A stretch of DNA of 64,000 nucleotides from Euglena gracilis. Its lineage: Eukaryota > Euglenida > Euglenophyceae > Euglenales. Under the pieces are notes generated by a model. The model worked only from the letters and a program-made list of their open reading frames with translations, did no database searches and had not been told where the DNA came from. The position numbers were made by a program, and so were the translations under genes. Location of the stretch: NCBI GenBank assembly GCA_039621445.1, contig CP154955.1, positions 3,702,017 to 3,766,016 on the forward strand. The letters are read 5' to 3'. This document shows, in pieces, positions 55,405 to 64,000 of this stretch; the stretch's first letter is position 1, and each line of letters begins with the position of its first letter.

Positions 55405-55529
55405 CTGGACAAAGCGTTGGCGGCCTCACACCCTTCATTGTACAGACACACGCATGTGTGTGCGCGTGAAACTATGCGTGCTGTATTAGTTCTAGAGAAT
55501 GGATTCGATTCTCCTTGACATATCAATTA

Positions 55530-56160
55530 CCTTCCCCAGAGCCGGTCATCAAACTGGGACTCCAACCTCCAGAGGTCATAAATCGTGGGGGGTTTCTATT
55601 CCTCCACTCCCAGATTATCACATCAGACAATTTAAAAAAAGGAAGCCCAAAGGCGGGGAAATCCCAACCAGGATAAAAAATGCGTGCCGAAGACTAACTT
55701 CCCGGAGAGGGGAACAATGCACGGCAGGATCACCGCTTTGGCCGTCAGTTGCATTGTGTTCCCACTGCGACCCTCGGGCAATGGCCTGGAAATTGTTGAG
55801 TTGCACGCCCTCTCATCGCACACCACCATAGCAATGGCATTCCGCCAACAAACATCATACACTACAAATATCCAACGAAAAATTACTCGAATTTCTTTAT
55901 TAAATTTTAATGCATCACATATTAATAACATTTCATATATTGGTGCATGCAATTTTAAGTCAGATCCAAAGATCAATAGGAATTCATGCATCCGGGGAGA
56001 CGGTCCCAAAAAAATAGCCAAGAAAAACCGAAAGGGTGGTGACATTGGGATGCCAATATTATTACTAATATACCCACCGAACAGACAGGTTATCCAACCA
56101 AAGGGGGGGGGTAGTAGGCTCGTCGCCCACGCCGGGGGGGGGTCAGGCACCTAACGTATA
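55530..56160. other. non-coding, nothing recognised
   Basis: Plus- and minus-strand frames overlap but none has exon-like codon bias. AT-rich from 55850 to 55980. Confidence 0.4.
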
Positions 56161-56750
56161 GACTAGGTCGCCAAAATAAGCCCACCGACCTTTCAAAGCC
56201 ATTGACACACTAGGGGGTGGTCGTACGCACCCCAACCTTGCACCGACCCGTGTCGGCTGCCAGACATCTGGACCGAGCTTCTAAACTCACGAATAATACA
56301 CCCAAATCACCCACAATAATTAAAAAAAATGCAGGAAATAATCAGTTTGTCATATTTTTCGGGACCAATCATTGAATTAACACCACAAGCGGAATTAAAT
56401 GGGCCCAAGAATTGGGTGGATCCAATTTCTCCTCCGACAGGTTCCGCACCTGACAGGGGGGGTCATTGCCCCCCCTACAACCACGTCCCATGCATGCCAA
56501 AGACAACCCAATTTTCAAAGCCATTGACAACCCCACTAGGGGGGTGGTCGTACGCACCCCCTTGCCTGCAACCCCGGCTGGGGTGCCAGTTTATCTAAAC
56601 ATCTGTCTCATTGATTCACGACCTTTTTTGGGGGAATACACCCAAAATGCTGTCCCAAAATAATAATAAAAAAATGCAGGAAATCATTCAGGGTTTTCGG
56701 GATGCAATTTTGAATGACAGCCTGACACTTGCGGAATTAAATGGGGGAGG
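56160..56750. repeat. tandem duplication, about 330 bp
   Basis: Two diverged units share GGGGGTGGTCGTACGCACCC near the start and AAAAAATGCAGGAAAT at the end (56200-56345 and 56535-56690). The GGTGGTCGTACG word also appears at 49120. Confidence 0.7.
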
Positions 56751-56814
56751 CTGGTCCACGTTTTTTTTCTGGAACGCACTCGGAGGGGGTGGTCATTCAC
56801 GGGAGGTAGGGCGA

Positions 56815-56990
56815 CCGTTGGTAGGGCCGCGGTCGGCCGCGGCCCTACCACGTCCCAGCACAAAAGAACCTGGTTGGGTCGCGGCCGGCCGCGGTCAGCC
56901 GCGGCCGGCCGCGACCCAACCTTAGGCAATGTTTTGGTAAGGTCGCGGCTGACCGCAGTCGACCGCGGTCGGCCGTGACCCTACCTTGAA
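56815..56990. repeat. GGCCGCGG palindromes, left zone of element F
   Basis: GTAGGGCCGCGG-TCGG-CCGCGGCCCTAC (12-bp arms, 4-nt spacer) is followed by a palindrome with 23-bp arms around TCAG. The matching right zone is at 58530-58830. Confidence 0.9.
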
Positions 56991-57117
56991 AAACAAAAGG
57001 TAGGGTTAGGGTCAGGGCCGCGGCCGACTGCGACTCAACCTCCACTGACTGTCCGAGCAGCACTTTCAGGGGAACTGTCTCAATCGCTGGGAACAATAAT
57101 TGGACATACTGGAACGA

Positions 57118-58192
57118 CTAACCCTAACCTTGACCCAAACCCTAACCCTAAACCTAACTCGAACCCTAACCCTAACCCTAACCCTAACCCTAACCCTAAC
57201 CCTAAACCTAACTCGAACCCTAACCCTAACCCTAACCCTAACCCTAACCCTAACCCTAACCCTAAACCTAACTCGAACCATAACCCTAACCCTAACCCTA
57301 ACCGTAAATCAAACCCTAACCCTATCCCTAACCCGAACCCTATCCCTGTCCCTAACCCTGACCCTAACCCTAACCCTAACCCTAACCCTAACCCTAAATC
57401 TAACCCGAACCCTAACCTTAACCCTAACCTCTAACCCTAACCCTGAGCCTAACCCTAACCCTAACCCTAACATTAACCCTATCCCTAACCCTAACCCTTA
57501 CCCTAACCCTAACCCTAACCCTAACCCTAACCCTGTCCCTGTCCCTAACCCTAACCCCAACTCAGACCCTAACCCTAACCCTAACCCTAACCCTAACCCT
57601 AACCCTAACCCTAACCCTAACCCTATCCCTGTCCCTAACCCTAACCCTAACTCAGACAATAACCCTAACCCTAACCCTAACCCTAACCCTGACACTAACC
57701 CTATCCCTAACCCTAACCCTGACCCTAACCCTAACCCTTAACTCTAACCCTAACCCTAACCCTAACCGAAACCCTAACCCTAAATCTAACCCTAACTCTA
57801 ACCCTAACCCTAAGCCTAACCCAAACCCTAAATCTAACCCTATCCCCAACTGTATCCCTAACCCTAACCCTAACCCTAACCCTAACCCTAACCCTAACCC
57901 TGACACTAACCCTATCCCTAACCCAAACCCTGACCCTAACCCTAACCCTAAATCTAACCCTAACCCTAACCCTAACCCTGACACTAACCCTATCCCTAAC
58001 CCTAACCCTGACCCTAACCCTAACCCTTAACTCTAACCCTAACCCTACCCTAACCGAAACCCTAACCCTAAATCTAACCCTAACTCTAACCCTAACCCTA
58101 AGCCTAACCCAAACCCTAAATCTAACCCAATCCCCAACTGTATCCCTAACCCTGACTCTAAATCTAACCCTAACCCTAATCCTAATTCTAAC
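57118..58192. repeat. CCCTAA (TTAGGG-type) interstitial array
   Basis: About 1.07 kb of CCCTAA units with many variants (AACTCGAAC, AAATCTAAC, CCCTGTCCCT, CCCTATCCC) and some internal duplications of about 250 bp. It lies inside element F with non-telomeric sequence on both sides, so it is not a chromosome end. Confidence 0.97.
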
Positions 58193-58529
58193 ACCATGGC
58201 AGCATCACTCCTAGTCACCACAGGGCCAGTCGGCACCTGGGCGGGCATGATGGCAGGGGTGGAATCCGTTCTGCAGGAGGCAAAGGGTTTCCTGTGGGGA
58301 TCTTTCATCCTAAAAAAAAATATGGAGAGGAGTTTACTTTTAAATGCATATTTTTCATTGTACTGTTATTTACAAGTACGCCATGGTTTTGGTATTATGT
58401 GGAGCCAATTACCAACTGCCACGGAGAGCGTATCACTGTGGGTCTCAGAATAGCAGAGGGCGCAAATAGCAGAGGGAACGAAGGTTGGATTGGTGGCTCG
58501 CAGAACAGTGCTCGGACAGTCATGGGAGG

Positions 58530-58830
58530 TGGGGTTGCGGTCGGCCGCGGCTGGCCGTAGCCCAACCAAAAAAAATGTGTTTGGTAGGGCCGCGGCCAGC
58601 CGCGGCTGACCGCGGCCCTAACAAAAAATATTTTTGGTAGGGCCACGGCTGGCCCTACCAAAAAATATTTTTGGTAGGGCCGCGGCTGGCTGCGGCCCTA
58701 CCAAATCAAAATTCTGAGAGCCAAAATTGGCTGTGGTAGGGTCGCGGTCGGCCGCGGCCCTACCAAAATCCCTACCAAAATCCTGTTTTGGTAGGTTGAC
58801 GGCCGGCTGCAGCCGGCCGCGGCACCCACC
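58530..58830. repeat. GGCCGCGG palindromes, right zone of element F
   Basis: Several GGTAGGGCCGCGG and CCGCGGCCCTACC words in inverted pairs, mirroring the left zone. Confidence 0.88.
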
Positions 58831-58942
58831 TCCCACAAACCTACCTCCCGTGACCTCCCACCCCACTCGGAGGGGTGTTTTGCTGGCGATGCCAAATGTG
58901 TTGCACATCTGGAGCCGCTCCACCACAGCAGCGGGTTCAAAC

Positions 58943-59153
58943 AGATCCGGCCAAACAGGTCTGCCCATCGCTCTCTGGCCCCTCCTCCCCCTCCTCCTCG
59001 TCGTCGCCCTCCTCCTCCCACCCGACCCACGTCTTGGGTTTCGCCCGCCGCTTGGAGGAGAGCAGCTGCCGGAACACCGCGATGGTCGCGTTGGGCAGGC
59101 GGGGGTTGTCCTTCACCCAGTGGTCCACCACCTTCTGGATGGGCGGGGCCGCC
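58943..59153 (-). CDS. probable helicase-locus exon, most 5' seen
   Basis: After TTCCCCCAG the frame reads PPIQKVVDHWVKDNPRLPNA, TIAVFRQLLSSKRRAKPKTW and a GWEEEGDDEEEGEEG acidic tract, ending at GATCT/GTTTGA or earlier. GC3 is near total. No motif is diagnostic. An overlapping frame (DLFEPAAVVERLQMCNTFGI) is also protein-like, hinting at an indel or a second exon. Assignment to the helicase gene rests on strand and position. Confidence 0.6.
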
Positions 59154-59224
59154 CTGGGGGAACTCCACCCCGACCGAAAGAATGTGAAAAAACGTTTCGC
59201 GACCCCCAGGGGGGTGTAGGGGGT

Positions 59225-59385
59225 CACTTCCACTCTTCCAAAACCCAGTCGAACCCCGCCGTATAATTGACCACAAAAAAATGTGGGGGAAAAAAACGGT
59301 GGAAAAAATTCCGGCGCCATCGGCGTTGGGCGCCGGGTCACTTTCAGTAACTCGAAAAAGCCAGCCACCACCCGGGGGGGGGGGC
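59225..59385. repeat. GGCGCC hairpin repeat with GGGTCACTTT words
   Basis: Contains a GGCGCC..GGCGTTGGGCGCC hairpin and GGGTCACTTTCAGTAACTCG, then a G9 run. The layout parallels the 51020 element. Confidence 0.5.
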
Positions 59386-59399
59386 ATGACATGATCTCT

Positions 59400-60600
59400 C
59401 AAAAAAAAAAAACTCTACAGCCAGAAAACATGGTCGCCGGATGTGTGACTGCCACACATCGCTCACCCGTTGTGTGAGTACCAAAGAATGTCCAAATGCA
59501 ACAGATCTGCCAGGCCTCCCCCACCCCCCACGAAATCACCGCCTGACAGGTCAACTAGTTTACAAACCAGCCAATAAATCAATGAGCACTGGCACGGGCG
59601 GCAACTTCCGACAGGAAAGGCTTCAACTGCATGGGTAGAAAACGTCGCCCATGTGGAGTGAAAAACATTCAACACCGGTCTGGGATCTGGGCATTCCAAA
59701 CCTGGGTATTCCAATATATCCCCCTGCGAGGGTGCCACTATTCCGCCCGGAAAATTGTTATTCCGGCTGATGCCGGCTGATTGGTCACGTCAGGAAGTTG
59801 TCAAATTCATTGTTTGGGCCTCCTTCCAGTCCAAATTTTTTTTGATTTGTTTCGCAAAAACTGTGGATTTTTCTGTGGATTTTGCAAAAAAAAATTGCCT
59901 TCCACAACCAAATGCAGCATGCATGCATTTATTTCAGCAGGAAAAAACTGGTATACTTGATTCTGGCCAGGCTGATGCAGATTTTTGCCCTTCAGAATTG
60001 GCCGAGAGTGCCATTTCTCGAAACTTTTTGGGTGAAAAAATGTCTAAATGCAAAAAAAAAAGAAAAAACGCCGGAAGGAAAAATAACATAGCACGAAAAT
60101 TCACGATTATTCACGAATAATCACAAATCAGAATAAAAGGATAGTCAGCACAAGTTTGTGGGAATACCTGCATAAGGAGGGTTTTTTGGGGAGTCCCCCC
60201 CCCCCCGGACCAGAGGGCTAAACTGGGGGGTATCTGGGACCCCACCCAAAGAGGTGTTCTGGTTTTCACTTCCTTGCACAAAATAGCGATAGACATTGAC
60301 AATGGAATTCTGCAGTATGTATTTTGCGAAAATTTGCAGAATCCGGCAGGATTGTGCAAAAAGAATTCAATCATTTTCTGAAGAAGAGTGAAGGCCTGGC
60401 TCAAAGTCGACTTTATTTAGCATTATTGTCCACTGTGGTCCTTTTCTCAGATGGCCTAAATGGCATTTGAGGCTTTCACCAAAGAAACCCCAGTTCGTCC
60501 GCAGTTCCGGACGTGGTGATTCCTGAAACCACCAGTCCATAACGACATGCTCACATCACACGGCACGATCCCGCGCAGCTGCGCACGAGAGACACCTCCC
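59400..60600. other. non-coding, nothing recognised
   Basis: Mixed sequence without an exon-like frame. A C12 run is at 60197. GCGCAGCTGCGC at 60573 is a perfect 12-bp palindrome. Confidence 0.4.
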
Positions 60601-62250
60601 CTTCTCGCGCGCAGTGCGCCCATGAAAAATTTGACTGAACTCCAATCCGAAAGCTGTCAAAAACAGTAAGAAAATTTTGATTGCACATCATGTTAAAATG
60701 TTTTCAAGGTCTAAGATGATAAAATGAGTGAAGAGGAAACCCGCTTCAATTCATTTGAAATATTTTTTCACCACAAACATAACACAGAACATAAAATGAA
60801 AAGCTAGCAGAAAATATGGTTTGCTTACAAAACTGCAAACAGTAAGAGCAGTTTTGAAACTGGACAGATTGCAATAGAGTGTTTTCAAAGAGACGTGCTG
60901 CATATACAACTTACCCAACAAGGATACCAACATAAAGTTAAATACTGGCGTCGATGAAGCAGAATACCGCTTCACGGAAGCAGAAACACAAACTACCTTA
61001 TATTATATCAGAAGAAAGCAGGCACCTGGCAGACCTGTGGCTCCCCGCCTTGCACTGTTGTAGACGGAATGATTTGCACATGAAATGCACCAATAGATCA
61101 CCGTTAGGGTCATTGGTACACTCAGCAGTTTAGAGGCTGAATGTTGCGCGAGGTACATGAATAGGACAATGAACAGTTGGGCCAAATAAGCAGTTTTCCG
61201 CTTCCTGTATTAGAATTTGATATTAGCAGATTACAAATGATAGTGTTTTGTGAAGGAAGAAGGGGAGAAGCTGGACCGGGTCCATTTCACTTCCCCATAC
61301 CCCTGAACAGTCCCCAGTCTTCAGGGGTTCGGTTACGGCTTTTGCTGGCTGGCGAACGTACAGTGCAAGCTCCCCGTTATGTTCACTTCGCAAAATGTAC
61401 ATAATAGGGGTTGGACAATGGTGAATGCCATTTGTGACGCAGTGAAAAATTAAACAGTTAATAATATCGCGCTTTAGATTCAAATCAGTTGGGCCCTCAC
61501 CAAGCAACAGAGCAGCAAATTGAACAAGAGGCGGTTTTCCACTTCCTCTTTAGAAGGGGGAGGTGTGCTGTGGGAGGTTGGATCGAGTTTGGTTGGACCG
61601 CGGCCGGCCGCGGCCGGCCGCGGCCGACCGCCGCAGACAGCTGTGGTTGGGGCCGCGGCCGGCCGCGGCTAACAATGATATGTGTATGTTCTTCGGGAAG
61701 CAGATAACAGGTTATTGGTCGCATGTACCGCTAAATCAATAACAGTCACGTTGTCATTGTCCATGTGCAGAATTTAGGCAATCCACGTGGCCGGCCACAA
61801 GTGACGTTGTGCAGCATATGCTGAGTACGCACCAATACATTATGCACGAGATATCCGCCAAGTTCATCGAGCCCATGGGCAACCCTCTGCACCCATGATC
61901 TTCGTGGAGTTTTTATGGATTGTGCACAGTCGCACAGCAGACGTATAAACTGAAAGCAGTATATTTTTGTCGGTTCCTCCTGTTCTTGCATTTTTTTGGT
62001 CGGCTTTGTTGATTTTACTTTTGGTTGGTTTTGCTGATTTCACTAGAGTTCGAACATTAATTAGCCTTTTTAGGTCTGCTTTCGACTGCATAGGTCTCCT
62101 TTACTGCAAGCCAAACGCCCACTGGAATTGGCCAAAATCGGAACCTGTTCAAAAATCTTCAAAAATGTGACCCTTCTTTGGAAGCACTTTTCCGCTTCTT
62201 CTTCTGTTTTCAGAGCACCAGAATCTTTTGGGCAACTTACACCGCCTAAG
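60601..62250. mobile_element. CTTAGG TIR element E (1.65 kb)
   Basis: The right end is the inverse of CTTAGGCGGTGTAAGTTGCC, ending at 62250. The left end (CTTCTCGCGCGCAGTGCGCC) is diverged but lines up with element D, including the following CCATGA..TTGACTGAA. GAAGCGG/CCGCTTC half-hairpins are spread throughout. The stretch 62080-62200 is homologous to 54960-55085 in D. No 5-bp duplication is found, so one end may have been replaced. Confidence 0.7.
61560..61680. repeat. GGCCGCGGCC palindrome cluster
   Basis: Tandem CGCGGCCGGC words with inverted symmetry, like the zones of element F, sitting inside element E. Confidence 0.8.
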
Positions 62251-62325
62251 TTTGAGGGCAAGTTCAAGCGCAACCGCGCGCGATCTGTGGATGTGCCACA
62301 GCGCTGGGGCACCCAGAAAGAGTGA
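62251..62325 (+). CDS. possible terminal exon on the plus strand
   Basis: Immediately after the CCTAAG end of element E the plus strand reads FEGKFKRNRARSVDVPQRWG then TQKE and TGA. The codons are fairly GC3-rich. If real, the last AG of element E would act as the splice acceptor, or the one at 62212 (CTGTTTTCAG). It may belong to the plus-strand gene suggested at 63942, but that is speculative. Confidence 0.3.
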   Translation, partial: FEGKFKRNRARSVDVPQRWGTQKE

Positions 62326-62399
62326 CTACACTGAGAGGGCCAACGAGGGCGTGCAGACTTCGCGGCCAAGCACCGATGACAGATTCCAAATTTTAGCCC

Positions 62400-63640
62400 G
62401 CAATCTGCTGCGGTCGGCCGCGGACGGCTGCGGTCGGCTGCGGTCAGCAGCGGTCGGCGAAATAGTTGGCTGTAGGTGGGGGCAGGCCAACAAAAAATGA
62501 GCAGAAATCACAGTCACACAACCCACTGTTGCCGACTTTTGGCCACTTTTCGCTGCTTTTGGCCAATTTTGATGATTTTGGACTGCTTTTGGCCACTGTT
62601 GCCGACTTTTGGTCACTTTTTGCTGCCTTTGCCCATTTTTTCCTGCCTTTTGCTTTCTTTTGGTCACCTTTGTTGCTTTTGCCCACTTTTTGCTGTGTTT
62701 TGGCTGCTTTTGGCTGGCCTTTGCTTTGCTTTGACCTCTTTTGACCACTTTTGGCCTCCTTAGCCCACTTTTCTCTGCCTTTGGCCATTTTTACCCACTT
62801 CTGGCGACTTTCAGGCCACTTTAAACGTCTTTTTGTTGCTTTGACATCAAGAACAGCCAAACGTAACCTAAAACTTAAAATGGCCAAAAGTGGGAAAAGA
62901 GGTCAAAGAAAAGCTGCTTTGGCCACTGCTTTTGCGACTCCAGAAGCTGCACCTGTCACAAAATGGTCAAAAATGATCAAAATGGACCAAAAAGTTCCAA
63001 AAGCAGACAAAAATAACAAAAAAAAATTCCCAAAGTGGGCCAAAAAAAGCCCAAAATGGCCCAAAATGCCCTGCTTTTGGCCAGTTTTGGTCACTATAGC
63101 AGCTTTTCTTCACGTTTGGCAACAAACTGGCGCGAAATGCTCAATATGGTCAAATCGGACCAAAAAGATGGGCAAGAATAACAAAAAAAAGGTTGAGAAT
63201 GGCTTTAAATGGTCAAAAATGGCCCAAGAGCAGGACAAAATGGCCCACCCAAGAGCAGGACAAAATGGCCCAAAATAACAAGAAGTGGGCAAAAAGTGGC
63301 CAAAAATGGTCAAAATAGGTCAAAATGGGTGAATTATGGTGACAAATGGGCCAAAAGGGGACAAAAGCGGCCAAAAATGACCAAAAGCGGCCAAAAGTGT
63401 CCAAAAGTGACAACATGAGCCAGATGAGCCAGGAAAAATCTCAAAATCTGGAATAAAATGATCCTATTTCCTCATTCTCACTGTAAAATTGACATCAATT
63501 AGAAAAAAGCTGCGCGGTCGGCTGCGGTCGGCTGCGGTCGGCTGCGGTTGGCAACCCACCTATGGCAGTCCTAAAACCTGCGGTCGGCCGCGGTCGGTTG
63601 CGGTCGGCTGCGGTTGGCATAGGTGCTTGTTCGCGGCTAA
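62400..63640. mobile_element. possible foldback element with CGGTCGGC ends and strand-switching composition
   Basis: Both ends carry CTGCGGTCGGC-type tandem words (62405-62460 and 63513-63620). Between them 62520-62860 is built from TTTTGGCCACTTTT words and 62880-63415 from the complementary AAAATGGCCAAAAG words, forming a long degenerate inverted repeat about 62870. Open frames inside are Lys/Gln-rich artefacts of the repeat. Confidence 0.6.
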
Positions 63641-63941
63641 CCCACAGGGCTACAGAACAACGATTCACAGTCACTGAAAAAACTGCGGAACACACAGCAG
63701 GTAACAGGAACTCGAGCCCTCCGCTGCCCGGGTTGGAGACCCCGAACCAGAGGGAACAACTCAGCACCGAACCCCACTCAACTGCGTACACACTCCGTGC
63801 ACACTTGCGCACAACTGAGGGTTGGATGCGGGACCCTGTGGCATGGGGTGGAAACCCAAGAGGAGACGTGATGCTAAATGCAAGTGTCGTGCGGATATGT
63901 GTGTGTGTTAATCACCTCTGACTGTTTGCTACTCTTCGCAG

Positions 63942-64000
63942 CTCCTATTTTGAAGCCCCTGCCAACAACCATGACGCAGGGAGGCCACTGTCCCCTGGCA
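63942..64000 (+). CDS. probable exon of a plus-strand gene, cut by window end
   Basis: A strong acceptor (TTGCTACTCTTCGCAG) precedes a frame reading SYFEAPANNHDAGRPLSPG to the edge. Upstream, 63662-63890 is open in one plus frame (EKTAEHTAGNRNSSPPLPGL) and may be a preceding exon. No family is recognised. Confidence 0.45.

Larger units (their letters stand above)
56786..58863. mobile_element. Mutator-like TIR element F enclosing telomere-type repeats
   Basis: The ends are inverted: GGGGTGG..TCACGGGAGGTAGG at the left and CCTACCTCCCGTGACC..CCACCC at the right. An exact 9-bp duplication CACTCGGAG flanks both (56777-56785 and 58864-58872), the length usual for Mutator-like elements. Subterminal zones carry large GGCCGCGG palindromes. 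The centre is a 1.1-kb CCCTAA array followed by unique sequence (58.2-58.5 kb). No transposase is recognised. Confidence 0.8.

Noticed and set aside
57100-57741. 213-codon open frame with Asn-Pro/Thr-Leu repeats
   Set aside because: It is a translation of the CCCTAA array, which is open in several frames by composition.
57118-58192. True chromosome end
   Set aside because: Sequence continues on both sides, units are degenerate, and the array lies between inverted repeats with a 9-bp duplication.
62326-63278. Lys/Gln-rich frames on both strands
   Set aside because: They mirror the TTTTGGCC / GGCCAAAA repeat words of the foldback structure.

Overview
The window is nuclear DNA of an unidentified, probably unicellular eukaryote. 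Short GC-rich exons with GC-biased third positions are scattered in long, repeat-filled introns. Runs of ten or more G or C are everywhere. There is a DIRS-type retrotransposon cluster and a CCCTAA (TTAGGG-type) interstitial array. I cannot name the lineage. I see no prokaryotic gene, rRNA or CRISPR array, and no tRNA gene I would defend.

Layout. 1-3.3 kb: CA microsatellite and a possible two-exon stretch of an unknown plus-strand gene. 3.3-10 kb: terminal-inverted-repeat (TIR) elements, including a 2.7-kb element full of small hairpins. 10.2-22.7 kb: a nest of DIRS-like retrotransposon copies (Gag, reverse transcriptase/RNase H, tyrosine recombinase), one nearly complete and the rest truncated or inverted. 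22.7-25.1 kb: short-repeat arrays. 25.1-59.2 kb: many minus-strand exons separated by repeat-filled introns. 60.6-64 kb: more TIR elements and the start of a probable plus-strand gene at the right edge.

The minus-strand exons, read 5' to 3' (59 kb down to 25 kb), encode in order: an SF1 helicase of the UPF1/ZNFX1 type (motif II at 50.6, III at 48.8, IV region at 46.0, V at 45.2, VI at 44.3 kb); Cys/His-rich NFX1-type zinc-finger exons (40.4-37.7 kb); several unassigned exons (35.3-29.5 kb, one possibly WWE-like); and a PARP catalytic domain (29.0-25.3 kb) with apparent His-Tyr-Glu triad and a stop codon. The Walker A exon was not found and may lie right of the window. Exon phases agree within the zinc-finger chain and within the last PARP exons. 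Whether helicase, zinc fingers and PARP form one protein or two or more adjacent genes cannot be settled here.

The most distinctive repeat system is a family of at least five TIR elements (TIR starting CTTAGGCGGC or a variant). Four of them have exact 5-bp target-site duplications (TGGGA, ACCAA, TAATT, AAAAC). The interior of each carries many copies of a hairpin with a 4-nt spacer whose arm sequence is specific to the subfamily. Other families include hAT-like MITEs with 8-bp duplications and a Mutator-like element with a 9-bp duplication that has the telomere-type array inside it.
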